Shown here: in pieces, positions 14,807-22,092 of the stretch
Layout: every line of letters starts with the position of its first letter
Position numbering within the stretch: position 1 is the stretch's first letter
Assembly (NCBI GenBank): GCA_964517585.1
Contig: CAZFCB010000005.1
Span: forward strand, 1 to 44,177
From: JAGORY01 sp964517585
Lineage (GTDB): Bacteria > Patescibacteriota > Gracilibacteria > Peribacterales > Peribacteraceae
Direction of reading: 5' to 3'
DNA: 44,177 nt
The notes under the pieces: generated by a model
Database searches by the model: none
The model's input: only the letters and a program-made list of their open reading frames with translations
Told to the model about the DNA's origin: nothing
Made by a program: the position numbers and the translations under genes

Positions 14807-15649
14807 ATGGAAAGACCAACTCATATCATCTGTGACATCGACGGCGTGCTTCGTCGTGAGGGAGATGTGATGCCGGGAGTCCCTGAACTATTTTGCGCTA
14901 TGTATCAGAAGAAAGTGGTCGCTTCGCTTCTTTCGAACAATTCACGTGTGAGGGGAAAAGACGTGGCGACAGAAATGGATACACTGTACCAAGTCAATCC
15001 TGACCATATTCCGCATGCCATTACTTCCGCTGATGCAACAGCTGCATGGATCAAAGAGAATCCTTCCAATGATCCCGAACGAGGTGTGTACCTTGTAGGT
15101 GGACCTGGTATCCGTATGAAGTTAGTGGAACTTGGCATTCTTCTGAGAACAAATGCGTGGAATGGTAAGCAGTGGAACGGTGATTTTCCATCCGACGTGA
15201 TATGCGGTTTCAGCAAAGAAATTGATTACCCAACTCTTTCTGGCGGGTGGAACGCCATTCGCCAAGGTGGTGCTCGTTTCATCGCGACGAATCCTGATCC
15301 AGAATATCGCGCTGAAGGAGGATTACTGCTTCCAGCCAACGGAGCTGCAGTAGGATACCTGCGAACTGCCGGCACCGAGCCGATTGTGATCGGTAAACCG
15401 GACATCATCATGGCGGAGATGGCACTTCGCGATACACATGCTAAGAAAGAGTCCTCCCACATTGCGATACTCGGTGACACTGTCGATCAGGATGTTGCTC
15501 TCGCAAATAATTTGCGTAAGGCAGGATGGAACACAGAGGCGTGGGTCGTTCTTACAGGTGTACTCGATCAAGCAACTGCGGAGTCTACGCCGAATATACA
15601 TCGCATTTTTCAAGATATAACTGATGTCCGTCGCCAGATGTTTACTTAA
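14807..15649 (+). CDS. HAD-IIA family (NagD-like) phosphatase
   Basis: A 280-residue haloacid-dehalogenase hydrolase. The nucleophile and acid are D10 and D12 in CDIDGVL, motif II is LLSNNSR (41-47), the lysine is K197 in IGKPD, and the acidic motif is ILGDTVDQD (221-229). The large cap between motifs II and III is the C2 cap of the NagD group. It probably hydrolyses a small phosphorylated metabolite; substrate not predictable. It is the only plus-strand gene within the isoprenoid block, and its stop codon shares bases with the mevalonate kinase stop. Confidence 0.88.
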   Translation: MERPTHIICDIDGVLRREGDVMPGVPELFCAMYQKKVVASLLSNNSRVRGKDVATEMDTLYQVNPDHIPHAITSADATAAWIKENPSNDPERGVYLVGGPGIRMKLVELGILLRTNAWNGKQWNGDFPSDVICGFSKEIDYPTLSGGWNAIRQGGARFIATNPDPEYRAEGGLLLPANGAAVGYLRTAGTEPIVIGKPDIIMAEMALRDTHAKKESSHIAILGDTVDQDVALANNLRKAGWNTEAWVVLTGVLDQATAESTPNIHRIFQDITDVRRQMFT

Positions 15650-16473
15650 GCTAATTTCAGCACCATCCCACCTCCTCCCGTCCGACCTCCAGCCCCGATC
15701 ACTTTTGCTGACCCTCCGTCGAATTCGATTTCCTCAATGAGCCGCTGCGTACTCTCAGGAACGATACCGAGAGCGACTTGCGCTCTGTGATGATCACGCA
15801 TGACGGTTCTCAGTGATTCTCCTCGCAGTAGCCGTTCTGTGCATTCGCCAATGCGTTCGATTGCCTCGTACACAGTCATTTCTTCGGATCCGGGACGCGG
15901 CGTCCCGGCTGCGGGATATTTATTCTTCATCCACGCAACAAGTTCTTTTGTCGTTTCATTCGGCGTACCGCTATCGATGAGCGTGGCGCATTTGAGCGCG
16001 TCTTTTGGCAGCTCAACAATTTCTGGTTCTCTGTTTTGCGAGTAGAGGATCGGTTCGTTTGCCCAGATGACTGCGAAATCAATACCGCTGTGGCCTGGAT
16101 TGATCTCGTTCTCGATGGAGAGCGCTATTTTTCCACATGTTTTTCCGAGAAAACATCGGCTGATGGCGATGACAAGAGATGTCGATGACCCCATGCCTTT
16201 GCCGAGCGGTATGTTGCACGCTATGCCAAGAGTTCCATGCAGAGGGCCAATGTGTTCCTGCAGTAAAAACAAAATGCGTTCGACGTATTCAGTCCACCGC
16301 TGCTCTACCTTGCTCCCCCAAACGATGACGGGGTCTGGCATTGATACATCTTCCGTCCACGTCACTGTCACACATTCTGCTGATGGCACTGCGATACCTC
16401 TTTTCCCGAAGAGCACAGCATATTCGCCGGTGAGGATGATTTTGCCGGGAGCGGTTGCGGTTCGTTGGTCCAT
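15646..16473 (-). CDS. mvk: Mevalonate kinase-like GHMP kinase
   Basis: A 275-residue GHMP kinase predicted to phosphorylate mevalonate with ATP. APGKIILTGEYAVLFGK (8-24) is the N-terminal motif, PLGKGMGSST (89-98) the ATP-binding loop, E121 and the catalytic aspartate D132 lie in SIENEINPGHSGID, and GAGGRTGGGG near the C-terminus is motif 3. Residues 187-195 (PAAGTPRPG) are encoded by copy B of the 27-bp palindromic repeat. The protein is shorter than many mevalonate kinases (about 300). Phosphomevalonate kinase is an alternative but the N-terminal motif favours mevalonate. It starts 6 nt after the uppS stop, so it is in the idi-uppS operon. Confidence 0.82.
   Translation of the reverse strand: MDQRTATAPGKIILTGEYAVLFGKRGIAVPSAECVTVTWTEDVSMPDPVIVWGSKVEQRWTEYVERILFLLQEHIGPLHGTLGIACNIPLGKGMGSSTSLVIAISRCFLGKTCGKIALSIENEINPGHSGIDFAVIWANEPILYSQNREPEIVELPKDALKCATLIDSGTPNETTKELVAWMKNKYPAAGTPRPGSEEMTVYEAIERIGECTERLLRGESLRTVMRDHHRAQVALGIVPESTQRLIEEIEFDGGSAKVIGAGGRTGGGGMVLKLA
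15890..15916. repeat. 27-bp palindromic repeat, copy B (inside mvk)
   Basis: CGGGACGC (15891-15898) pairs with GCGTCCCG (15900-15907) around a single G, followed by GCTGCGGGA. It differs from copy A (329-355) by compensating stem changes. At 27 bp it adds exactly nine codons in frame to the mevalonate kinase gene, without a stop. Confidence 0.75.
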
Positions 16474-16479
16474 TGGTAC

Positions 16480-17184
16480 TTATCCGCCGAATCGGCGTTT
16501 GCGTTTTTCATATTCCTGCAGTGCTTCATCGAGGTCGTCGACACCAATGTCCGGAAAATATTTTGGACTGAAGATCCACTCGGCATACGCAGACTGCCAC
16601 AGGAAAAAGTTACTCGTGCGCTGCTCGCCCGAAGAACGGAGGATGACATCGATGTCGGGAAGTTCGGGATGATCGATGGCAGAGCGAATATCTGATTCCT
16701 CGAATGTGAAGTCAGCGGGTAGCGGGTAGCGGGTAGCGCAGAGTTTATTAACAGCACGCGTTACTTCGTCTTTTCCTCCGTAGTCCACGGCCAGATGCAG
16801 CGTGAATCCTGTTTCATTTTTCGTCTCGTGTTCTGTTTGTTCGATGATTTTTTTTAGCGACTCTGGTATGCGATCTCGTCGTCCTGAGTGCAAAAAGCGT
16901 GTGTGATTTTCACGGAGGTCTTTCGCTTCTTTTTTCAAATAACTTTCAAGCATCGTCATGAGCTCTGCTATTTCTCGTGGCTCGCGTTTCCAATTCTCCG
17001 TCGAGAAACACCACACGGTCAGCGCGCTCACACGCGGATCTTTTCTGCACCAGTCAGTTAATGTGCGGAAATTGTCGACAGCGACTTCGTGGCCTTTCCA
17101 GACGTTCATGAAGCCTTTTTCCCGTGCCCAACGTCGGTTTCCATCAGGAATGATGGCGAGGTGGAGTGGAGCACTATTTTCCAT
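16480..17184 (-). CDS. uppS: Undecaprenyl (polyprenyl) diphosphate synthase
   Basis: A 234-residue cis-prenyltransferase that extends farnesyl diphosphate with IPP to make the C55 lipid carrier for cell-wall and surface-glycan assembly. LAIIPDGNRRWA (9-20) with D14, FSTENWKR, and RSSGEQRTSNF with LWQSAYAE near the C-terminus are diagnostic. The ATG at 17184 is the usual start and overlaps the idi stop by 11 nt. A perfect 7-bp tandem repeat lies in the coding region (16714-16738). Its place beside idi and mvk links the pathway directly to carrier synthesis. Confidence 0.95.
   Translation of the reverse strand: MENSAPLHLAIIPDGNRRWAREKGFMNVWKGHEVAVDNFRTLTDWCRKDPRVSALTVWCFSTENWKREPREIAELMTMLESYLKKEAKDLRENHTRFLHSGRRDRIPESLKKIIEQTEHETKNETGFTLHLAVDYGGKDEVTRAVNKLCATRYPLPADFTFEESDIRSAIDHPELPDIDVILRSSGEQRTSNFFLWQSAYAEWIFSPKYFPDIGVDDLDEALQEYEKRKRRFGG
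16714..16738. repeat. Heptanucleotide tandem repeat (AGCGGGT x3.6) inside uppS
   Basis: Three perfect AGCGGGT units and four further bases occur in the uppS coding region, encoding the stretch ATRYPLPAD. Three units keep the frame (21 bp); gain or loss of one unit would shift it. Confidence 0.85.
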
Positions 17185-17710
17185 GAGACACAGCAGAAAG
17201 GGCGAGTGGAAGTCCGATGTGAAACCATGGTGCATACATCGAGGGATTTTTTTTCATATCAAGAGAGAGCTCATCAAGATGTACCCACTTCCAGTCAGCG
17301 ACTTCACGTGGATCAGGCTCTATGGGAAGTGTCGGGTCTGACATACCTGTCAAAATACTATCGTATTCATGCTCTGTTCCGTTTCCCCTTGGATCGTCCG
17401 CGCGGTACACGAATGCGGGACCTTCCGTGAGTGAGCAACCAAATCCCATCTCCTCTATGAGCCTCCGTTCACCTGCGTCTTTCGCACTCTCATGTGGAAA
17501 AGGATGACTGCAACACGTGTTAGCCCAGATTCCTGCAAACAGAAGTTTTTCGAGGCTACGCTTCTGTAGAAGGATCATTGTTGTATCCGCATCGAAGATA
17601 TACACCGACATTGCACGATGGAGTGATCCGCCATTTGTATGCGCCTTCAGCAGTTCCATCTCTCCAAGTGAGGAGCCCTTCTCGTCTGTCAGTGTCACTG
17701 TTCGATTCAT
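17174..17710 (-). CDS. idi: Isopentenyl-diphosphate isomerase, type 1
   Basis: A 178-residue Nudix-fold enzyme that interconverts IPP and DMAPP. The catalytic cysteine lies in WANTCCSHP (62-70), the Nudix-like stretch is AGERRLIEEMG (79-89), and the catalytic glutamate is in GTEHEYD (111-117). The C-terminal EVADWKWV is also typical. The ATG at 17710 is chosen because TACCAT ends exactly 6 nt upstream; the longer frame begins in spacer. It is the promoter-proximal gene of the idi-uppS-mvk operon. Confidence 0.94.
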   Translation of the reverse strand: MNRTVTLTDEKGSSLGEMELLKAHTNGGSLHRAMSVYIFDADTTMILLQKRSLEKLLFAGIWANTCCSHPFPHESAKDAGERRLIEEMGFGCSLTEGPAFVYRADDPRGNGTEHEYDSILTGMSDPTLPIEPDPREVADWKWVHLDELSLDMKKNPSMYAPWFHIGLPLALSAVSHGK

Positions 17711-17716
17711 ATCTGT

Positions 17717-17722
17717 ATGGTA
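17717..17722 (-). promoter_or_regulatory. Predicted -10 (TACCAT), 6 nt before idi ATG
   Basis: TACCAT ends 6 nt before the idi ATG, predicting a leaderless idi-uppS-mvk mRNA. No clear -35 box. Confidence 0.5.
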
Positions 17723-17738
17723 CCAGTGGAAGACTACG

Positions 17739-17768
17739 TTGACAGCATTCTTCGAATGGTTCTTAGAT
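17739..17768 (+). promoter_or_regulatory. Possible promoter TTGACA-N18-TTAGAT before the Hcp-like gene
   Basis: TTGACA (17739-17744) is followed after 18 nt by TTAGAT (17763-17768). This would give a leader of about 50 nt to the ATG at 17825. The -10 match is weak. Confidence 0.4.
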
Positions 17769-17824
17769 CCGTGCATAGCCTGCTTTCGTGCGTTAGGATG
17801 ACTTCCGTCCTTTCCGAACTCACC

Positions 17825-18573
17825 ATGATCACCACGCTCTCACTCAAGAAGCATCACATCGCCGCAGTTCTTGCGGTGATAGCTTTGCTCTCATACACAT
17901 TTACACTGAAGCGCGAACACAACAGTGCAGACACTGGAATTTTGACCGCAGTTGCTGCAGAGCAAGCACAAAATTATCGGATGTTTCTGAAGCTCGACAC
18001 CGTTCCCGGTGAATCTACTGATCTGCAGCACAGAGCTGAAATCGAAATAGATTCGTACGCATGGAGCGTCAGCAGGGGGATGGCTGCTTCCAAGCCAACG
18101 ATGGATGGCCTGAAGATTACAATGCCGGTGAATAAAGCATCCGGACGTGTGATGCTGTACACCGCTGGCGGACTCAAGATTTCGCGCGCAGTTCTCAGCG
18201 TCCGAAGAAATGGTTCCACCGATGATTTTCTTCGGTGGATTCTTACTGACGCGTATCCCGTCTCGTACCAAACCGTTGGCAACATCCACGGTGACGGCGT
18301 GACAGATCAGGTCACATTTACCGCAGGAAAAGTAGAGGTAGAGTATCGCCCGACTGACGGTAGCGCTCTTGTGAAAGCAGGCTGGGATCAGCGCACAGGA
18401 AAATCAGTCTCGTACTANNNNNNNNNNNNNNNNNNNNNNNNNNNNNNNNNNNNNNNNNNNNNNNNNNNNNNNNNNNNNNNNNNNNNNNNNNNNNNNNNNN
18501 NNNNNNNNNNNNNNNNNGCGCTCTTGTGAAAGCAGGCTGGGATCAGCGCACAGGAAAATCAGTCTCGTACTAA
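17825..18573 (+). CDS. Hcp-like protein with N-terminal membrane/signal segment
   Basis: A hydrophobic helix (AAVLAVIALLSYTF, about residues 12-25) is followed by an Hcp1-like domain (the T6SS tube family): FLKLDTVPGES, then DSYAWSVSRGM, MPVNKASGRVMLY, LSVRRNG, and the closing KVEVEYRPTDGSALVKAGWD. Such proteins form hexameric rings. No other T6SS gene is in the window and the membrane segment is unusual for Hcp. The 100-N run lies near the 3' end, but its flanks repeat the same 55 nt, so the true gene should end GKSVSY and TAA (18571-18573) without it, at about 198 residues. The ATG at 17825 puts the hydrophobic segment near the N-terminus; 17798 is an in-frame alternative. Confidence 0.75.
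18418..18517. other. False assembly gap (100 N) flanked by a 55-nt identical overlap
   Basis: Bases 18363-18417 and 18518-18572 are identical over 55 nt. This is what unmerged contig ends sharing a k-mer overlap look like. Removing the Ns and one copy restores an uninterrupted reading frame. Confidence 0.9.
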
Positions 18574-18594
18574 TTTCTTACTGGCGCCTGAACG

Positions 18595-19377
18595 CTAACC
18601 GACTGTGGAAACTCTTTTCTGAGTGCCTGATGTCACAGCAGCTTTTTCAGTGATATTTTTTGCGACTGTATCGATGCGATGTTTGCGAACGAGATCCGCT
18701 GCCCGGAAAAGACTATCGAACGTGCCAGCGTCCACCCATTCATCTTGAAGAACGGTAGCGTTGGCCTGACCGCGTTTCGCATACCATCCGCTGACGTCGG
18801 TAATTTCAAATTCACCTCGGGCGGAGGGCTGTAGGTTTCTGATGATCTCGAAACAGTGCTTGTCGTACACATAGCAACCTGTCACAGCCATATTCGTTTT
18901 CGGGTTTTTTGGCTTCTCCTCAATAGACATGACTTTGTCTCCTACTATTTCGGCGACACCAAATCTTTCTGGATCAGGAACTTCTTTAAGAAAAAGATGC
19001 GCGCCTGATGTGAATTCTTTGATGTGACGTGAGAGATCATCGAAATATATGTTATCACCAAGGATGGCACAGACGTCATCACCATCCACAAAACTTTCCG
19101 CAAGACCAAGTGCTTGGGCAATGCCTCCTGCCTGATCTTGTACGCGGTAACTAAATTCACAGCCAAAGCGTTTGCCACTACCAAGGAATCCTGCCATTTG
19201 ATCTACGTGTTCACTACCAGAGATGATGGCAATTTCCTTAATCCCAGCATCAAGAAGTACCTGCAAAGGGTACAGAATCAGCGGTTTATCATAGACTGGC
19301 AAAAGACTTTTATTCGTAATTTCGGTCAGTGGCTTGAGCCTGCTACCGCTACCGCCGCAAATAAGGACACCTTGCAT
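18595..19377 (-). CDS. rmlA: Glucose-1-phosphate thymidylyltransferase, RmlA-like
   Basis: A 260-residue nucleotidyltransferase that makes dTDP-glucose from dTTP and glucose 1-phosphate. LICGGSGSRLKPLT (5-18) is the nucleotide-binding signature, LPVYDKPLILYPL follows, and the metal-site region is ILGDNIYFDD. SIEEKPKNPKTNMAVTGCYVY is also typical. The ATG at 19377 gives the standard MQGVLICGG start; TATGCT lies 7 nt upstream. It is divergent from rmlB and supplies its substrate. It is a little shorter than the 290-residue RmlA form. Confidence 0.93.
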   Translation of the reverse strand: MQGVLICGGSGSRLKPLTEITNKSLLPVYDKPLILYPLQVLLDAGIKEIAIISGSEHVDQMAGFLGSGKRFGCEFSYRVQDQAGGIAQALGLAESFVDGDDVCAILGDNIYFDDLSRHIKEFTSGAHLFLKEVPDPERFGVAEIVGDKVMSIEEKPKNPKTNMAVTGCYVYDKHCFEIIRNLQPSARGEFEITDVSGWYAKRGQANATVLQDEWVDAGTFDSLFRAADLVRKHRIDTVAKNITEKAAVTSGTQKRVSTVG

Positions 19378-19384
19378 GCACCGG

Positions 19385-19413
19385 AGCATACCGAATGCCA
19401 ACACTTTACACAA
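19385..19413 (-). promoter_or_regulatory. Promoter TTGTGT-N17-TATGCT of rmlA
   Basis: On the minus strand TTGTGT (19408-19413) and TATGCT (19385-19390) are 17 nt apart, and the -10 ends 7 nt before the ATG. The -35 match is partial. Confidence 0.5.
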
Positions 19414-19421
19414 TCCGTATA

Positions 19422-19449
19422 TTGTTCAATTGTATCTTTATAGTAGGAT
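19422..19449 (+). promoter_or_regulatory. Promoter TTGTTC-N16-TAGGAT of rmlB
   Basis: TTGTTC (19422-19427) and TAGGAT (19444-19449) are 16 nt apart, and the -10 ends 6 nt before the ATG at 19456. An alternative -10, TATAGT (19439-19444), would give a leader of about 4 nt. Confidence 0.5.
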
Positions 19450-19455
19450 AGACGT

Positions 19456-20400
19456 ATGAAACTTCTTGTCACGGGTGGCGCCGGATTCATTGGCTCACAT
19501 TTTGTTCTTCGGCACGTCGAACGTTTCCCACAGGATTCGATCACGGTGCTGGATAAACTTACGTACGCAGCAGACAAGCATTTTCTTGATCCTGTTATTG
19601 ATCGAATCACTTTCGTTGAGGGAGACATTGTTGATACCGCGCTTGTGAACAAGATCGTGAAGGATCAGGACATCTCAATGATGGTTGATTTTGCGGCCGA
19701 GACGCATGTGGACAGGAGCATCGCAGATCCGTTTCCGTTCCTGCACACAAATGTTCTTGGCGTGGCGAGTTTGATCGAAGTGTGTAAGGAAAATCCTTCG
19801 TTGAAATTTCTCCACGTTTCCACCGATGAAGTGTACGGAGATCTGTCGGATACTGACCGTCCAAAAAATTCTACGGATGCACTGCGACCCAGTTCTCCCT
19901 ACGCTGCGAGCAAAGCGTCGGGTGACCTTCTTATCCTTGCTGCCGCAAGAACATATGGCATCAAAGCTGCTATTTCACGTTGTACGAATAACTACGGACC
20001 GCATCAAGATTTGGAAAAATTTATCCCAACAGTCATTAGAACCGCTCTACAGGATGCACCTGTTCCCATTTACGCTGCGGGCAAGAATAAACGCGATTGG
20101 CTCTATGTCACAGATCATTCTGATGCAATCGAAACGATGCTGACTGTTTCAGAAGCCTTCGATGAGTGTAGAATTTTTAATGTGTCCGCAGATAGCGAGC
20201 AAACGAATATCGATGTTGCGAAAAAAATTCTTGAGATTCTCGGCAAACCCGAGTCACTCCTTTCGTTTGTGAAAGACCGCCCAGGTCACGACTGGCGTTA
20301 CGCTCTAGATTCCTCAGATACACGCAGTCTTGGCTGGAAGCCGACGATGACATTTGACGAAGGACTCAGGAAGACGGTTGCGTGGTATCGGGATCAATAG
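19456..20400 (+). CDS. rmlB: dTDP-glucose 4,6-dehydratase
   Basis: A 314-residue extended SDR enzyme that converts dTDP-glucose to dTDP-4-keto-6-deoxyglucose. The NAD-binding motif is GGAGFIG (7-13). The catalytic T123-D124-E125 triplet lies in STDEVYG and Y149/K153 in SPYAASK. NNYGPHQ and FIPTVI are characteristic. rmlC and rmlD are absent, so the 4-keto sugar may go to the aminotransferase at 24302-25402 instead of rhamnose. It converges with the orphan gene at 20366, overlapping it by 35 bp. Confidence 0.95.
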   Translation: MKLLVTGGAGFIGSHFVLRHVERFPQDSITVLDKLTYAADKHFLDPVIDRITFVEGDIVDTALVNKIVKDQDISMMVDFAAETHVDRSIADPFPFLHTNVLGVASLIEVCKENPSLKFLHVSTDEVYGDLSDTDRPKNSTDALRPSSPYAASKASGDLLILAAARTYGIKAAISRCTNNYGPHQDLEKFIPTVIRTALQDAPVPIYAAGKNKRDWLYVTDHSDAIETMLTVSEAFDECRIFNVSADSEQTNIDVAKKILEILGKPESLLSFVKDRPGHDWRYALDSSDTRSLGWKPTMTFDEGLRKTVAWYRDQ

Positions 20401-20854
20401 ACGCACTACCTGATGATGGCGCCTGGAGATCTTCGACCAAAGCTTTAAACCTTTCCGTTGCCAGATGGATTCTCAAAGTTTCGGTATCAGCTTTTTCCCT
20501 TATATTTACCCTGGACTGACTGCCCATGTATGAAGATACTGCATCAGTGAAGAGTCTCAGTATTTCTTCGGCGTTACCAGAAAATCTCTCTCTAACAATC
20601 GTCGTCAATCTTTGCACAAATGTAGAAAACTTACTTGTCACTGCCAATTCTGTTTCCAATTGGTCTACAACAGATATCAGATTTTTGTAGATCGTAATGC
20701 GTCTTTGATCTTCCAATAGATTCTCGCTTTCGTCGAGCCTTTCCTCAATTCTACTTCCTGCTCTTTCAAGGGAGAATCTGAAATATTTCACATTGATCAT
20801 TTCTGGAATTACTTCAGCCGTATCATCGGTTTGGCGCAAGCTATCTTTAGTCAT
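20366..20854 (-). CDS. Orphan helical protein, 162 aa, unknown function
   Basis: I do not recognise a family. The sequence is rich in charged residues and predicted helices (RIEERLDESENLLEDQRRI, then VDQLETELAV), with no signal peptide or membrane segment and an acidic, serine- and proline-rich tail. The ATG at 20854 is fixed by a strong promoter (TTGACA, 17 nt, CATAAT) ending 6 nt upstream. Its 3' end overlaps the end of rmlB. It is more AT-rich than the surrounding glycan genes and stands alone on its strand, so it may be a recent acquisition or a lineage-specific gene. Confidence 0.7.
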   Translation of the reverse strand: MTKDSLRQTDDTAEVIPEMINVKYFRFSLERAGSRIEERLDESENLLEDQRRITIYKNLISVVDQLETELAVTSKFSTFVQRLTTIVRERFSGNAEEILRLFTDAVSSYMGSQSRVNIREKADTETLRIHLATERFKALVEDLQAPSSGSASIDPDTTQPSS

Positions 20855-20860
20855 AAGGGT

Positions 20861-20889
20861 ATTATGTAGTACTATTACCCTATTGTCAA
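20861..20889 (-). promoter_or_regulatory. Promoter TTGACA-N17-CATAAT, leaderless geometry
   Basis: On the minus strand TTGACA (20884-20889), a 17-nt spacer and CATAAT (20861-20866) end 6 nt before the ATG at 20854. Confidence 0.75.
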
Positions 20890-21015
20890 TAGACCCTTGG
20901 CGGGTTATTGAGAGGTACACTGCTCGTACTCTCGGCACATACTCATGGACGATCAACGATTTTCTCGTGTAGCTTGACTCGATCCATCAATATCACTTTT
21001 TCAATTACTCTGGCT

Positions 21016-22092
21016 ATGAAGATACTCCTCGCTACCGGCATCTTTCCACCGGAGATCGGCGGACCTGCAACGTACGTGCGGTCAGTTGCTCGTGAGCTTG
21101 TAGCAAGGGGGGATAACGTCGTTGTTATAACCTACGGCACGAAGCAAGGCTTCGATCACTCTGATGGTTACGCAGTCGTGAGCGTCGGGAAACACGGTGG
21201 ACCTCTTTTGCGGTGGTTTCGGTACAGAGATGCACTAAAACTGCATGGCGCGGCCGCGGACTACGTCTGCGCATTTACCTCCATCAGTGCCGGCATTCCG
21301 ATACTCATGAGCGGACTCACGAAGCCGAAGAAGATTCTCCGGCTCGGTGGTGATTTTTTCTGGGAACGATACACAGACAGCGGTGGGACGATGACACTCC
21401 GCGAGTGGTATGCAGCGAGCTTTGGATTCTGGAGGCTTATGAACTGGATTATCATGCGCAAAGTTTTGTGCTGTTTTGATCGATTGGTGTACTCGACAGA
21501 TTTTCAGCGTGAGATTCACCGTCGTGCGTACCGCAAACTTCCTCCAAGTCTCGTAGAAGAGAATGCAAGGCCTGAAGGCGTTTTTGTTGCACATGCGAAG
21601 CACACACCATTTCGGCTTCTTTTCATGGGAAGGTTTGTACGATTCAAAAATATTCCAGCACTCATCGATGCAGTCGCATTACTTTCCGATGTCACGCTTA
21701 CAATCATTGGCGAAGGGCCGCTTGAACACGAACTGAAAGACAGGATCATGCAAAAGAATCTGGGGAATCAGATTACATTCCGTGCATCTGTATCAGGCGA
21801 GGAGAAGCGAAGAGTGTTCGATGATCACGATCTTCTCGTATTGCCGTCGTTTACCGATATTAGTCCGAATACAGCTCTGGAAGCACGTTCAGTTTGCCTC
21901 CCTGTTCTTCTCACTGCAGAGACTGGCTTGCCGGAGATCCCCGATATATACCGAAAAACACTGAGGACTCCGGCCGAGATTGCTAACGAAATTCGCGATA
22001 TCATCCAGCATTACCCCTCGCTAACCGTAGACTCGACCATTCGAACATATCAGAAAATTTCCGAAGCTCTTTTCCCGTCACTGACACAATGA
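21016..22092 (+). CDS. GT4 family glycosyltransferase
   Basis: A 358-residue GT-B enzyme. LLATGIFPPEIGGPATYV near the N-terminus and the phosphate-binding LRLGGDFFWERY near residue 110 are typical of this group. The C-terminal domain has FMGRFVRFKNIPALIDAV. The first acidic residue of the EX7E pair is in DISPNTALEA (aspartate rather than glutamate). The ATG at 21016 fits the family start. It overlaps the next glycosyltransferase as ATGA. Confidence 0.87.
   Translation: MKILLATGIFPPEIGGPATYVRSVARELVARGDNVVVITYGTKQGFDHSDGYAVVSVGKHGGPLLRWFRYRDALKLHGAAADYVCAFTSISAGIPILMSGLTKPKKILRLGGDFFWERYTDSGGTMTLREWYAASFGFWRLMNWIIMRKVLCCFDRLVYSTDFQREIHRRAYRKLPPSLVEENARPEGVFVAHAKHTPFRLLFMGRFVRFKNIPALIDAVALLSDVTLTIIGEGPLEHELKDRIMQKNLGNQITFRASVSGEEKRRVFDDHDLLVLPSFTDISPNTALEARSVCLPVLLTAETGLPEIPDIYRKTLRTPAEIANEIRDIIQHYPSLTVDSTIRTYQKISEALFPSLTQ

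Noticed and set aside
20908..21015. Longer N-terminus for the GT4 gene at 21016
   Set aside because: The extra 36 residues have no family similarity and cover the divergent orphan gene's upstream region.
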